DNA of 64,000 nt from Gordionus sp. m RMFG-2023. Lineage: Eukaryota > Nematomorpha > Gordioida > Chordodea > Parachordodidae. Both the position numbers and the translations under genes were made by a program. Location of the stretch: positions 19,158,052 through 19,222,051 of the forward strand of contig NC_088776.1 in assembly GCF_954871325.1 (NCBI RefSeq). The letters run 5' to 3'. Positions 1 to 64,000 of this stretch are shown piece after piece. The notes beneath the pieces are model-generated. The model did no database searches. It was not told where the DNA came from and saw only the letters and a list, made by a program, of their open reading frames with translations. Every line of letters begins with the position of its first letter. Within the stretch, counting starts at the first letter, position 1.

Positions 1-2234
1 AGTATTTTTCTTCGAATCATCATAAAATTCATCTTTTATGAGTATTAGATTTTCCATAAACGCCATAAACCTGCATAACTGTTTTTTTTTCAATTCAATT
101 AAATTGATGTAAATAAGGTCTAAGCTTATATTTTGGATGCAAATGGATTCTATGTTGGTTATTTTTATAAAATTATCAAAAAAAAAATACCAAGCTATGC
201 TTCCGAGATCAACATTTAAAATTAAAGATGCCATAAAAAAAATAGGTCACCATTATAGCGCGATACTTTAACATATATATACTCTTCTTTTTCCAAATGG
301 AACATTATTGAGATTGCCGAATGCCAGCCAAATGTCATAAATTAACTACTCAACTATTCTAGCTTTTAAAATATTTTTCTTCAAATATGTATTATAATCA
401 GAGACCAGCACGGGCCATACCGGGCTTAAATTTTTTTTTAAGAAATTCCGGGGTCGAGCCGTATATTTTAAAACCAAATATTTTAAATCGCCATTATTAG
501 CTATAAAAATTTAAAAAATATGTAATATATTTATAAAATCCTGGTGGGTTTGAAATTTTTTTTCGTGCATATGGTACCTCCGCAGGTCTCTGATTATATT
601 ATCAAATTCTGGTCCTTTGTTTTGTTAATGTCGGCCCAGGTAATGTTTATTAATAACCATCTATTTGTTTGTATAACTAAATAATATAATATTGAAAAAA
701 TATTTATTTAATCTTAGTATAATCTTTCAATGCCATGTTCGTTATATGGATGCCGTTGCTTTTAACAAAATATGTATAATTTTTAAATTTTTAGCCTTTT
801 CATCAGTATCCTTATATAAATGCTTATCAATGTTTTAAGTTTTTTTAAGCTATAAGGTCGATGTACGCGCGCCACGATCACATGCTTCCTTTTGCTTACA
901 AGATTGAACCGCTTTGTTGTTGATCTTTTATTGCTAAAAAGATTTAAATCCTATGTTTTTATATATAAAGAAGTTACAAACCTTTTAAAAATTAACTTTG
1001 AAAAAAAAAAATAAGCGTGATAATCCATAGAAAGAAACGAGCATGGCATTTACGGTAAAATAATTATTTTTATTATTTAAAAAAAAACTTACTTGCAGTT
1101 AAATTTCTTTTGAAAAAATAATATTTTAAAAATTTATAGATTTTAATCGAATTATTAGGATAGTCAGAATTTCTTAAGGCCAATTAGAGCGATAATTAAA
1201 TTATTAAGAACCTATAATTTTCTTTGAAATTTGCAAAGATAGAATTAGATGCGATATACAAAACTTTTGTATTTAACTTTTCTCTGCGAGCAATTATCGT
1301 TCTAGAAGAATCAACTTCAAAAATTCTCTTTTTTAAATTTGAACTTAATTAGTGTAATTTCATATTATTTAAATGTAAATTCAAACAGTGCATCGCAAGC
1401 TCACGTTTTAGAAAGAACTTTCTCAAATTAAATTTAGGCATGTTGAGCTATGACAGCTGAATGCTACTAAGCCTTACATCAATCCTTGTTTTTTGTTGGA
1501 AATCATTTTTTAACCCCAGGTCATTTCATGATAAATTGATCAAACTCATATTTGAAATTTTGTGGGTTAAAGCTAAACAAGTGGCATCCTTCCTAATTCG
1601 GAAAAACCGATAAAAGTAAAGTTTACTCAAAAAATATAAATGATAGAGATCTAATGTTATTCCAAACTAATTATTTTCAATATAAATTTATATTGATTTA
1701 ATAAACATAAAATTTATGCTCAAGTACATAATAAAAATTTAATCTTTACCTTTTCCGGAAATGCAATAACATATCAATTTTTTTTTTTAAATAATTTTTA
1801 AGAAAGGGATTCAAGGGCTATCAAATGATACTAAATATAAGTCATAATTTATATTTTTTGAATAATCTTTATTTTTATCGGTTTTTCCTAATTTATTCAA
1901 TTTGAAAGAGGTACACAAAACCTGATCTATTTCACCTGGAATGACCCCATAATGTAACCTTGATAATATTATAATAAGCGTGATAGAAAAAAAATTCTAA
2001 ACGTGTTTTAAATTTCACGAAATTTTAATATAAAATTATAAATAGCTTTAAATGTGAGTATATTAGAGTTTTTAGAAATGACCCCTTAAATTCCCAAATA
2101 AACTGTGAGTAGAGTTGTCTATTTTAGTATTTACTCTACTGGCCTGATATTTATGAAGTATATACCAATTATTTAATATACTTAACTCTTTTGCTATTTT
2201 AAATTCAATTGTTTTGTAAAAAATTAAATTTTAG
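1..2234. other. intron sequence upstream of the first visible exon
   Basis: AT-rich sequence with no open frame resembling the N-terminal Cav exons, and one hAT-type MITE at 399-592. It must belong to the intron before the IS1 exon, because that exon starts within a codon. A slightly GC-richer patch at about 858-920 has no recognisable content. Confidence 0.6.
399..592. mobile_element. hAT-type MITE, CAGAGAC family
   Basis: Ends CAGAGACCAGC... and ...CCGCAGGTCTCTG form inverted repeats. The flanks attataat and attatatt are a near-perfect 8-bp target duplication. The inside has GGGCC-rich blocks separated by A/T runs and no coding capacity. Other copies: 7445-7697, 58539-58750, 61506-61805. 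Confidence 0.8.
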
Positions 2235-54100
<51,866 letters not shown>

Positions 54101-54228
54101 ATATTTAAGACATTACAAGTGAGGCCATGATGAAATTCGTTGATTCTCATTATTCAATATTTTTTCCGAATTTCTTGAGCAAATAGAGCTCAGAGAATTT
54201 TTAACTACTTATACTTGTAAATAGTACA

Positions 54229-54234
54229 AATAAA
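54229..54234 (+). promoter_or_regulatory. possible polyadenylation signal AATAAA
   Basis: AATAAA lies 128 nt after the channel stop codon. In DNA this AT-rich the hexamer is common by chance, so it is only a candidate for the 3' end of the transcript. Confidence 0.3.
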
Positions 54235-55550
54235 CAAAATAATAAAAATCAAACATTTATTTTTAAAAATAACCAAAATAAATAAAACTTTAAATAGCGA
54301 GATGACAATTTTATTATATTAAGAAGTTTGAGTTGAGCGCATATAATTGAAAAGAATGGGTTATATTTCAGAATAAAAAATTTATATATATGTTAACGGC
54401 AACATGTTTTTTCTGTCAATGTTATTTTTCAAGTTTAAATCATTTTTTGAGCGCTTTTTTAAATTTAAAGATCTGTATTTCACCCTATGAATTTCAGTCA
54501 ATTTTGTCATGAACTTTTCAACTTAATATAATTTAGTTATATTTCCATCATTTTTTGTATAAATTATAAATGATTCATAAGAGAGCTATTCTGCTGGATT
54601 ACCTTTCCTGTACAATCAGATTTTTAAATTTAAACGCACTCAAAAATGATTTAAAGTTAAAAAATAACACATTACCCATATTTATCGTTTTTACAAATAA
54701 TATGGGGTATAAAAATGTGAGCCAAATTTGCACTATTTAATCCAGGTTTTAAAATTTGAGAAAGGGGGGCTTAATTTTTTAATTTATATAAAATAAATGG
54801 GCAGCCGGTATTATATTCTAAAATGGTTTGAGTGGGGGCAGAGAGAAAGTTATGTTTAACCCTTTAAAAAATTTAGTATGGTTTAAGTGAATGGATCCAT
54901 TTAGTTATAAAAGTAGTATAAAAAATTTGAAAATTTGGGGAGAACCTAATATAAATTATTTAATATTGTTTATTTAACGTAAACAGTGTACATTCTTGTC
55001 TATTTGTTTCTCTTAACATAATATTATATATAGATGCAATTTAAATGTAATCCAGAGATTATATTGCGCTTCTTTGAATACATCTTAAAATTTATGTTTT
55101 CCTAACACATACAAGAAATGTTGAAATGTAAAAAAAATGTTAGATAGAAAAGGAAATAATGTAATGCTAAACTTTTTTTAAATAAATCTAATAGTTTATA
55201 TATAATATACTAGATTTATGATATTTTGTACATATATTTTTTAGGGGACAGCCAACCCGATAAAGATAATATATCCTAACTTTAAAGAAATAAAATTTAT
55301 ATAAATACCTTGATCAGTATTTAAATTATTATCGGATTCATTGATGTTCAATACTTTATTTTAATAAATTATTTATTAAATTGTAAACCACAAGAAATAT
55401 AGACGACGAAAATAAGCAATGAAATTAAAATATTATATTTGCATTCTAAAAACATTTATTCATATCGCATTTTTTGTTTAAAAGGAGTTATGTGTTTTTA
55501 GTTTTTACCATTCTTTGCCTTGAATAAATTCTAAAGCACGTCTTATAACA

Positions 55551-55884
55551 TTAATTTAATCTCGACCTATTTTTTTTTGTATTGTGATCAAAAGAGTTTT
55601 GCTTTAATGTTACACAACCTAACATTATAAAACCATTCCCATTACTTATCTCCGCTTTTATTGTAAAATATCTTGGAGAATAGTTATCAAAATTAATAAC
55701 TGTAAAGTTATTGTAAGGATCAACAATCATCATATTTTTTTGTACAAGAATAAAATTTATATCCTTAAAAAAAATAAAGCAATACATAATCTCATCTATT
55801 AAATATTTACATCCATCAGTGCAATAATTTTGTTTGAGTGTCCAAACATAATCATTTTTCTTTTTCCCCCAATTGCCAAATTAT
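55551..55884 (-). CDS. doubtful open frame of about 110 codons, hypothetical
   Basis: Reads NDYVWTLKQNYCTDGCKYLI, DEIMYCFIFFKDINFILVQK, then NMMIVDPYNNFTVINFDNYS and PRYFTIKAEISNGNGFIMLG before a stop at 55551. The frame opens after a stop just upstream with no good acceptor AG in sight, and an in-frame ATG at 55787 would give 78 residues. So many codons without a stop is unusual for DNA this AT-rich, and two Cys near Thr-Asp-Gly give it some protein character. I do not recognise it. It could be a lone exon, a decayed gene or chance. Confidence 0.25.
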
Positions 55885-57420
55885 TACAATTTTTTACAAA
55901 ATCGTGGTATGAATATTTTTCCCCTCCAAATTATGTAATATAGTATTATCCTTTTTAAAATTATTTATAATAGTTCAATTAAGATGCCTTTTATATGAGG
56001 CAACCAATAAGCAATTATTATATTAAAATAGTGCCAAATCCTATGACGAACGATTAATCATATGTATTTATAAAAAATTTGTATATAAATTAATATTTTT
56101 ATATTTCAAATTTTATACTTTGTTATCAGTTTATTATTCGTAACATGTATAAATCATTACAATATAAAATAAAAAAAACAAATTGTGAGATTATGATATA
56201 TATATGTATATTATTAAATTTTAAAAAAATCAATTTCTATAGTGTGTTCAGGGATGGTCTGGGAAGGTTACGACCTCATTTTTCTCTATACATGACCAAA
56301 ACTATGGGTTGAAAATTATAAAATGGGAAATAAGCTAGAAGATATCACAAATTATATTGTAAGATAAGTGCACAAATAATAATCATACACATCACATATC
56401 AGATAGGTCATATTGTTTATTACATATAAAATTAGGTTCATTGCATATGTAAAAAATCAGATATTGGAAATATAAAATATTTCAAGTAAAATGTTTCAAA
56501 ATGATTACAACTATTAATTTCGATAAAATAAGTTTAACTATTTATATCTGCCTATATAATATTGCATTTAAAATAATATTCATATTTTAATGGTATGTTA
56601 ATATATAGGGTTGGCAAAATAAGTGATCTAAAAAAATATATTATTTAAATCGCAATTTTAATGAAATACTAATATTTTAATTAGAGAAGTAGAGATTTAT
56701 TGAAAAATATCTATATCATATTTTTTTTGCTTCAATATAATACCTTGCAAATGTTAATGCTTTAGGAGACCCATTAAGAAAATTGTTGAACAAATATATA
56801 TTAGGTCATGAGCTAATTTGATATTTTGTCAAATAAAAATTCGATATGTGCATACTTTTTTTTAAAATAAATCTAACATCGATATCAATAGTCAAAAAGA
56901 AAGCCATTTAATATTTTCTAAGATGAATACTATCGTAAAATTTGATTCAAACGGCTAAACCGAAAATTATATTTTCATAACTAATAGAATAATGGCGGTT
57001 TTATTATTTTTCAACTGGGTGCCCTGATGCATTCATTCGCTCAATTTAAAATGCCTTAATAATTGTTCAATCATTAATGATGCTTCTTTAAAATAAAATA
57101 TTGAATGAGTTTTCTGCATATGCTTGATGTGTCCCCAAAATGAAACATTTTTATTACCCTCTCTCTTTCTAAATATGTTTTAGGAATCTTTTTAACAATT
57201 AAATTCGAATTACAATGTTAAGGACATGGATAATGCTTGTAATTGTTAATCTATTATTATTATTATTGGGATGCTATTTTTTAATTTTACATAAATATTT
57301 TTTGTTATAAAGAAAAAATAGCCCCTTATATTAAATATAAAAAAATGTTGTTTATAACCTTAGTTTTTTTATATATTAAAATTAGAATAAAAATAATTTC
57401 TCACTACATTACGGTTAGAA

Positions 57421-59308
57421 CAGGCGTGTACGCAGCGGGGGGGGGGAGGGTGATAGGGGGGCAAATCCCTCCCTCCAAGCCAAAAAATGCAGATGCCGGA
57501 TATATTTTTCAAAAATATTATTGTTTATATTTCTTAATATTTATTCCTATCTCATATTAAATATTTAATTACATTTAATTATCACATTATCAATTAATTT
57601 CGATTTCAAGTTTTCCGGCGTAATATTTACTTATTATTTTCAAATTTTTAGTAGCGTAATATTTATCTATCATTTTCAAATTTCTAGTCAAATAATAATT
57701 ATTTAAACTCCTTGTCCAACAGGGAGGAAGAAATTGCAAGCTTGTCCAGCGAGATAGAGTCTTCGCCATCAAGCAGTAACAGCTTATATGGAGTGATAAG
57801 AGCCGATTATTTGCTATTACTGAAATATCACAATGGCCTGAAAGAAATATTTCCTCAGAAGCAAGAAAATTATTGGATTCAATGCTTATTCCAAATTTTA
57901 TTTCTCATTAGAATGTATTATTTTATACAACTATTTTATATTACTTTTCAAAAACATGACATTGACTTGATTAAGAAGATGAGAATAGCGGAGAGCATTT
58001 TATCAGAACTCAAGGAAATTAGGGCTAATGTTGATGAAGAATTTCATATTTTATTGTTGAGTCAAAAGGAGAGCTATACGTGTTTAATATTTGTCTCCCT
58101 CGACTTGCTGCAAGGCAAGCTCATCGTTAAAACATTAATATAGGATCAGTAGAAGAGTATTATAAAACAAATGTTTCCTATCTTAGATATATTTATAACC
58201 CAAATAAATGAATGGTTTTTAATTCATCATGAAGCACTTACCAATCTGCAGATATTACTTACACAAAAGCCTTACCAACTTTTTTCAGATGGTGATAGAA
58301 AAAAAATATATTTGTTAGATTTTTATCATGAAGATGTTAAAGTATCTTATGATGCCTTATTAGCTTAATAACTATGTTTATAAAATTAACTATGGTTGAT
58401 ATCCCAAAAAATTCTATGAATACTTTGCATTTCAAACACATTTTAGATTATATTCCCAATGTATTAAAAGGGTCTATATATATTAGCAACTCTTCCCATT
58501 AGTAAACTAATGAGAGAACATTCTTTTTTAAGAAATAACAGAGCCCTGCAGAGGTACCATTTGCAGGACACGGCCCGGATTTTTTTAAAATTAATTATAC
58601 TTCTTTTTCATTTTTATAGCTAATAATAATGATTTCAAATATAGGTGGTTTTAAAAATACAACCCGGCCCGGATATTTTTTTAATAAAATTTTCAGACTC
58701 TACCCGGGTATATTTAAAAAATTAAAATACGGTCCGGACCCAGATCTCTGAAAAACATACCAAGAAGTACAACTTCTGAAAGTAGATTGAAAGGTTAAGA
58801 TCTTTTGAATATTCATAGGCATTTGACGACAAGCAAGGATGAGATAATTGAAAAATTAGCTCAATCTCAACGAAGATTGAATTTTACATGTAAATATATA
58901 ACATACAAAATACAATTAGAAACTTTTTGTGTATTAATTTATATTTCCAACATTTAAATTTTTTACATATATAAATTTTAAAGGCTCAAAAACAAATTTC
59001 TATTTTGGGTCATTTAAGTGATTCATATAGTGGTTATATTCACTTTGTATTTTATAATTCACATTTATTTTATAGTTTTTCCATACCGCCAGATATATCC
59101 GTTTAATTTAATTCATATTTATTTTATAGTTTTTTATATGACGGTTAATACATATAATTTATTTATAATTCACATTAATTTAAAGTTATGTATTAGAAAT
59201 AGTTATTAGTTCTAAATAATTTATGCTTGATATTTTTAAAAAACAATAATATTTCTTAAAAAATTTCTTATCCCCCCCCCCCAGACCAAATTCCTGCGTA
59301 CGCGCCTG
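57421..59308 (+). mobile_element. hAT element, sister copy of 6959-8725, with nested MITE
   Basis: Left end CAGGCGTGTACGCAGC followed by a G tract; right end of a C tract then CCTGCGTACGCGCCTG. Exact 8-bp target duplication ggttagaa (57413-57420 and 59310-59317, one extra G before the second). Two open pieces (57712-58143 and 58171-58368) read NREEEIASLSSEIESSPSSS, KKMRIAESILSELKEIRANV and so on; the second is nearly the same as in 6959-8725. They are probably hAT transposase remnants. This is the opposite orientation to the first copy. Confidence 0.87.
58539..58750. mobile_element. nested CAGAGAC-family hAT MITE
   Basis: Starts CAGAGCCCTGCAGAGGTACC and ends CAGATCTCTG, orientation reversed relative to 399-592, as expected if it moved together with its host element. 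It occupies the same place as 7445-7697 does in the other copy. Confidence 0.78.
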
Positions 59309-59309
59309 G

Positions 59310-61505
59310 GGTTAGAATTATACAATTAACAATTATTATTTTTCATTTAGTATTTTTCATTTTTATAAAAATAAATTTTGAAATAATTAAGTCTGTCTCA
59401 CAATATTAAATATTTCGATCAAATTTAAAAAATAAAATTGTAAAAATATTGATTGATTTTTTTAAAATAGTGGTGATATAAATCGCGATTTAAATCAAAT
59501 TATTTTTATTAGCCAGTCATAATTATATTTAATAAAGACGAATATTTTCAAAATAAATAAGGATATCCTCAAAATAAATTTAGTATTATAATTTATGTTA
59601 CATTGACCAGAAAGTGGGGCATAACCAGGAATACTTGTATCGGGTAATTCGAATACAAATCGGGGAAAAAGGTTTTTATATCAAAGTATTTTATAGTTAG
59701 GAAATATTAGGGCTGAAAGTGTAAAAGCGGTGTCTCAGATATGCATAATGCATAAACATAACAGATTGCATGAAAAATTTAAATAATAGAGACATGTATG
59801 TGGTATAATCAAATAGCTCTAAAATTCTTTATTTAAGAATGTTAATTTTTCAGAAGTCGTTTTTTAAATCACATTTAAATTTTTTAATATAAATTTATAC
59901 TAAAAATTAGGTTTGGGTAAAAATTGGTTAACAAGTTTTTTTAATTTTAAAGATACGCCATTAGCAATTTTTAAACAATTTCCAAAGATCTTATTTATAA
60001 AGTATAATATGCTATTCCAGAGATCTTATTTATAAAGTAAGTAAAACAATTACTATTTTAGAAATAATAAACTATATTGTATAATCATTTAAAATAATAA
60101 AAATATATACTGTAATTTGAGAATAAATGTCAATTGATGAAATAAATGGGAAAAAATATTTTTTTAATAGTACTTACATTACAACGATTTGGGTATACTA
60201 CCTTTAACTTCAAGATTGCTAACATAGTTTAGTTCTCAAATTTCCTGTCCCACTTTTAAATAAATTTATGTATCTTTTTTAAAGGTCATGCTATCGATTT
60301 TATTAAAACAACTTTGGAATGCAAACAAAATAAAATAAATTAGAAATAGAATTAAGTAAAATTTTAATTGTGTAAATCAATTATATGTCATTAATATAAA
60401 TATTAATTTATAGAGATTTGGCATAAAAAGATTCTTTTAGCATTGAATATTAATCCAGTGATGGAAAAATCATTTCGCTATGTGTACTCGTTACAAGTAT
60501 ATGAAGTTCCAATAACTTTTTTTCCAAAAGGTTAGTGCATCCTCTTCTGGTATAGTTGAGCCGAATAAAATGTGGCATTCTTGCTCTAGATTGCTAGTGC
60601 TAAGTTGTTATAGTGCTATTTTAGCTATATACAAATTGAATGTTTGTCCATTATTTTCAACTTAAATCTCATTCTCTGCATTTCTACGATGCTTTTTATA
60701 AGTTTAAAATGTCTAATTAAAATTTTAAATATTCTATAATAATTTTAAGATCTTTAAATCTTGGATCAAGTAGTTTCGCTAATATCTAATAAGCAAAATA
60801 TTTTAAAATGAAAAAATTATATAAAATAAATTAATTGCAGTTGGGTAATTAATTGATTTGTATATCATTTCTATTTCATTGAAATAAACCAAAATTAATT
60901 GTTGATCCCTTTTTGGAAGGAAAGAAACTACACTATGAATGGATTTAGTAAATGCGAATAAAACTAGATATAGTTCAGTTTTAAAGATTGTTTCCCATTT
61001 TATTTCGCATATTATATATAGGACTCTTGTTGACAGCACTGATACTTCTAACATAATTAATATGCAGTGCCAACGGGTAAAGTATTTTGATTAAGGTTTT
61101 CGTATTAATTCGACTTGGTGCAATGCAATAAGTGCTATTATGTATTCATATTTTATTAAATTTAATATATAAATATAATTAATTAATATTTTAAAAACTT
61201 TACATTAGAATCTCGAGGTTATATAATATTTGTTTTAAAATCATGTGTAATGATGTATAGTCTTGAACGTTATTTTTTTTTATGTGTTTTATTAAAATAT
61301 TAGATAGAGTTGTAATTTCACCCTTATATACATAATATGATGTTTTCGAGTAGCGTTTGCGGCCTACTCTATTCAATGAGGGTATCACATTCCGATATTC
61401 CGGGTTCAAATCCAGTAAGGACCATATTCTTTTAAAGCCAATTAGGCTCCCTCTTTGTGGGGATGATATGCAGATCGGACTCGACCACGTATTTCCAATA
61501 TGTAT
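59310..61505. other. intergenic or intronic sequence, nothing recognised
   Basis: AT-rich DNA with short reverse-strand open stretches (60803-61054, 61200-61409) that show no family likeness. No tRNA, rRNA or element ends identified. Confidence 0.45.
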
Positions 61506-61805
61506 CAGAGACTTGCAGGCCTGGCCTGACCTATTTTAATTTCTTCAAATATACTCTGGCCGAGCCGGGCCTAAAAAAATACCCGGTTGGGCCAAATATT
61601 TTAAATAGATATATCTATAAAAATTAAATATTATATTTTTAAAAATTGTGGGCCGGGTCTGAAAATATTTCTTAAAAAAATCTGGCCCAGGCCTGAGAAT
61701 ATAAAACCGGGCCGGGCCGAATTTTTTTTAAAAATAATTCCTGCTGGGCCAAAAATTTTTAAAATCCGAGTCAGGCTGTACAAAGGGTACCTCTGCAGGT
61801 CTCTA
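61506..61805. mobile_element. CAGAGAC-family hAT MITE, longest copy
   Basis: Starts CAGAGACTTGCAGGCCTGGC and ends GGTACCTCTGCAGGTCTCTA. Interior of several GGGCCGGGCC-type blocks spaced by A/T runs. Target duplication not clear in the AT-rich flank. Confidence 0.75.
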
Positions 61806-63188
61806 TATATATTAAAAATAAATAGGTCTTATTTTTTGACGTTTAGCAAATGGCTGTATGCTACCTATTTCATTGGTTATTGGGCTCGAATAAAAAATAT
61901 AAATAATTGTTCAGCAATAATTTTATAGTTAAAATAAATGAAGAAAAATTAATTACTAATTTTTGGCAAAAATTAGCCCTTTTATACCATACAATAAATA
62001 AATAATAATTCTTCAAAAAACATAAAACAGGCATCCTAAGTCTCAAAGTCGAATACATGCGCCGTTGTTCCACATCCATATTATTACGCGTAAAAAAATA
62101 GTAAAGATGAAGAAAAACGATCCCCTTATGATATAAGACATATCATTACCCAATCGTAATCTGGCCATAAGCGGTGCCACTGCCATAAAAATGTGCGAAC
62201 ATGGCTGTGCGGCTCATTTTACTAATGTTACTATTTAAGTATCATAAAATAACTAGTATACTATTGCAAATTTTTAAACAAGTCGAGGTCCTAATTTATA
62301 AACTTATGTTCACGCGGTGCGTTATTTAAAGCAGTGTTATTTGCAAAATCAAGCCAATAAATAGGTGTAATTTATAAATATGGAGCGATATGATGATGAC
62401 GTTATGATAAAATTTGAAAAACATATGTTGCGATTCGATAGTAAAAATATGTGATACGATTATAAAAATTTTATATTTATCTATTAAATTAGTTTTTAAA
62501 AAGGAATCAAATGTGATGTCGATAGCGTTAAATAACACAAAGGTTTAACATAACGCGCTTACTATAAATTAGGCCTAAGGTTATATTGTATATTATATTT
62601 TTTAAATATTCAAATATATCATATCTGGTGTGAATGTGATGATTCCAAAAAATTTCCAATGTGAGGAATAAAAAATATATCAATAAATTGTAGATTTTAT
62701 AGTTTCACAATTTAATGAATTGAGGAAGCTTTTTAGTATTTCTATCATTATAGGTAATATAATATATCATTAATAACGCAATGATAGAATATGTTGCAAC
62801 ATATATTTCATAAATTATTAACGTTATAAAGAATCAGCTGTGTCGATAGCCTTAAATAACTAAACGCTTTTTAACGCGTTTACTATAAATAAGGCCTAAC
62901 TCTGCTAAATATTAAAATATTAGCCTGAGTGTTACTATTATTAATTATAATTTTCTAACTTTTGGAATAAATTTATTTTAGTTGAGATAAAAATATTTAA
63001 TATTGTTAAACCACTCAATTTTTAAAAATGGCTAACCAAATATTTTAGCCCAATATTATGCAAGTCTGGAGACTCATAGATGGCAGAAATATTCGAACAA
63101 CTATTAACGATATCTCGAGGCTTGCATAATATTTTAGCTAAAATATTGGAGGTATAAATTATGATATCAAATTTAATTGATGAATGTT
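61806..63188. other. sequence before the right-hand gene, nothing firm
   Basis: AT-rich. Two similar stretches (about 62540-62580 and 62860-62900: ataacgcgcttactataaattaggcctaa / taacgcgtttactataaataaggcctaa) form a short dispersed duplicate. 62999-63153 resembles the TAGTGTTGTTAA MITE interior without clear ends. Confidence 0.4.
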
Positions 63189-63899
63189 TTATTTTATATA
63201 TAGATGCATTTCTTCATCTGGGATATCAATCTCACCTAAAGGTTGAGAATCTGGAGGACAATAACTAAATTCTTCAAAACTTGTTATAGGATGTATATCT
63301 AAATTTTGTTTGGCAACTTTTACAATGGTGGAAATATTGTAATTTGAATTATGTTTGGCAAATAATGTGTGTATGTGAGTAACATCATAGAAGTTCAGGA
63401 GAGTATTTAAGGAATAGTAAATGTAATGCAGGTTGGAGATATTCTGTTTATGTAAAATATTAGTTGTTTTGTTCAATTCAACAGGATTAACATTTTCAAA
63501 TCTAGTAAGCCATGGAATATTTTGAGCCAATATTCTCAATATATCTAATATTTGGTTGAGGTAAACCATTTTTTTACTATTAATAAAATTAAATCCATGT
63601 TCATTACAAAAGTGTTCTAGTTCAATCCTGCTAAAAGCCTTATCACATTTTTTTTTGGTATTTAAGTGGTGAAATATATTGAAAGGAGTTGATAAAAACT
63701 TGCAATCATGATCAATATTTTTGCTTTTATATATTGTACTTTTCCAGACTATGTAAAATGCAGCGGCATACAAATCTTGATTTCCAGAAGCATTGTACAT
63801 CTCTTTGTAGATGCTGACTAGTTTGATTATATTTGCCTCACATATAGAATCTAAACAATAACAGAAAATATATAAAATATATAAAATATTAATAACCAT
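63189..63899 (-). CDS. probable terminal exon of an unrecognised gene
   Basis: The longest single open frame in the window, 236 codons, stop at 63189-63191. From position 17 it reads LDSICEANIIKLVSIYKEMY, NASGNQDLYAAAFYIVWKST and onward to SFEEFSYCPPDSQPLGEIDI and PDEEMHLYIK. I do not recognise the family. The first 17 residues (MVINILYILYIFCYCL) could be a signal peptide. Equally, the DNA there (tatattttctgttattgtttag) looks like a polypyrimidine tract with an acceptor, in which case the exon starts at 63850 with SICEAN and the gene continues past the right edge. I favour the second reading. An AATAAA overlaps the stop codon. Confidence 0.55.
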   Translation of the reverse strand: MVINILYILYIFCYCLDSICEANIIKLVSIYKEMYNASGNQDLYAAAFYIVWKSTIYKSKNIDHDCKFLSTPFNIFHHLNTKKKCDKAFSRIELEHFCNEHGFNFINSKKMVYLNQILDILRILAQNIPWLTRFENVNPVELNKTTNILHKQNISNLHYIYYSLNTLLNFYDVTHIHTLFAKHNSNYNISTIVKVAKQNLDIHPITSFEEFSYCPPDSQPLGEIDIPDEEMHLYIK

Positions 63900-64000
63900 A
63901 TTTAAATTTTAGAATTATAGGTTTGATAAAGGATTGCAGGTGAGTTTCTGGCAGAATATCTTTTGTGTCAACTGATAGATGAGGGAACTGCAATTTAATT

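Larger units (their letters stand above)
54101..57420. other. sequence downstream of the channel gene
   Basis: AT-rich 3' UTR and intergenic or intronic sequence. The only coding-like item is the reverse-strand open frame at 55551-55884. No RNA gene or element with readable ends found. Confidence 0.5.

Noticed and set aside
850-920. GC-richer patch considered as an upstream Cav exon
   Set aside because: No translation in any frame resembles the N-terminal exon, and the phase of the IS1 exon is not matched.
57712-58368. Two + strand open frames considered as host genes
   Set aside because: They lie inside a hAT element with exact target duplication, and one has a near-identical partner in the 6959-8725 copy, so they are transposon remains.

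Overview
The window is metazoan nuclear DNA, roughly three quarters A+T by eye. It is dominated by one gene on the + strand: a voltage-gated calcium channel alpha-1 subunit of the L-type (Cav1) class. The gene is already open at the left edge (first exon seen at 2235, start of segment IS1) and runs to a stop codon at 54098-54100. I placed 42 exon positions by protein similarity, GT/AG junctions and phase. Taking one copy of the triplicated exon, they sum to 5842 nt, that is one base finishing a split codon plus 1947 in-frame codons including the stop. The frame therefore closes over all 41 introns. The 5' end (N-terminus, promoter) lies outside the window. The organism cannot be fixed. The protein is bilaterian-like, and the AT-rich, transposon-filled introns would suit a flatworm- or cnidarian-like invertebrate.

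Layout: 2235-9358 carries domain I and the beta-subunit-binding (AID) linker. 10449-17354 carries domain II, with one 5.3-kb intron holding a decayed reverse-transcriptase element. 18166-19159 is the II-III linker. 20356-28132 is domain III, with a hAT transposon in one intron. 28250-38786 is domain IV, with a 3.7-kb hAT-like element and nested repeats in one intron. 38659-39468 is the EF-hand region. 41801-44158 holds three tandem copies of one pre-IQ exon. 49293-54100 holds pre-IQ, IQ and the C-terminal tail. The four pore loops carry E/E/E/E, the signature of a Ca2+-selective pore.

The introns are a transposon graveyard of mainly hAT elements. Several have 8-bp target duplications that can be read directly (6959-8725, 46609-48721, 52658-52849, 57421-59308; near matches at 399-592, 22092-24732 and 34283-34663). 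Nested insertions are common: one composite hAT occurs twice, in opposite orientation, with the same small MITE at the same internal place, and another intron holds a hAT inside a hAT.

Downstream of the channel gene, 54101-63188 is non-coding or transposon sequence apart from one doubtful open frame on the - strand (55551-55884). At 63189-63899 a - strand open frame of 236 codons looks like the last exon of an unrecognised gene that continues past the right edge.

The most interesting item is the triplication of the exon between the EF-hand and the IQ motif. The three diverged, phase-compatible copies (41801-41906, 42870-42972, 44056-44158) look like mutually exclusive alternatives in the part of the channel that tunes Ca2+-dependent gating.
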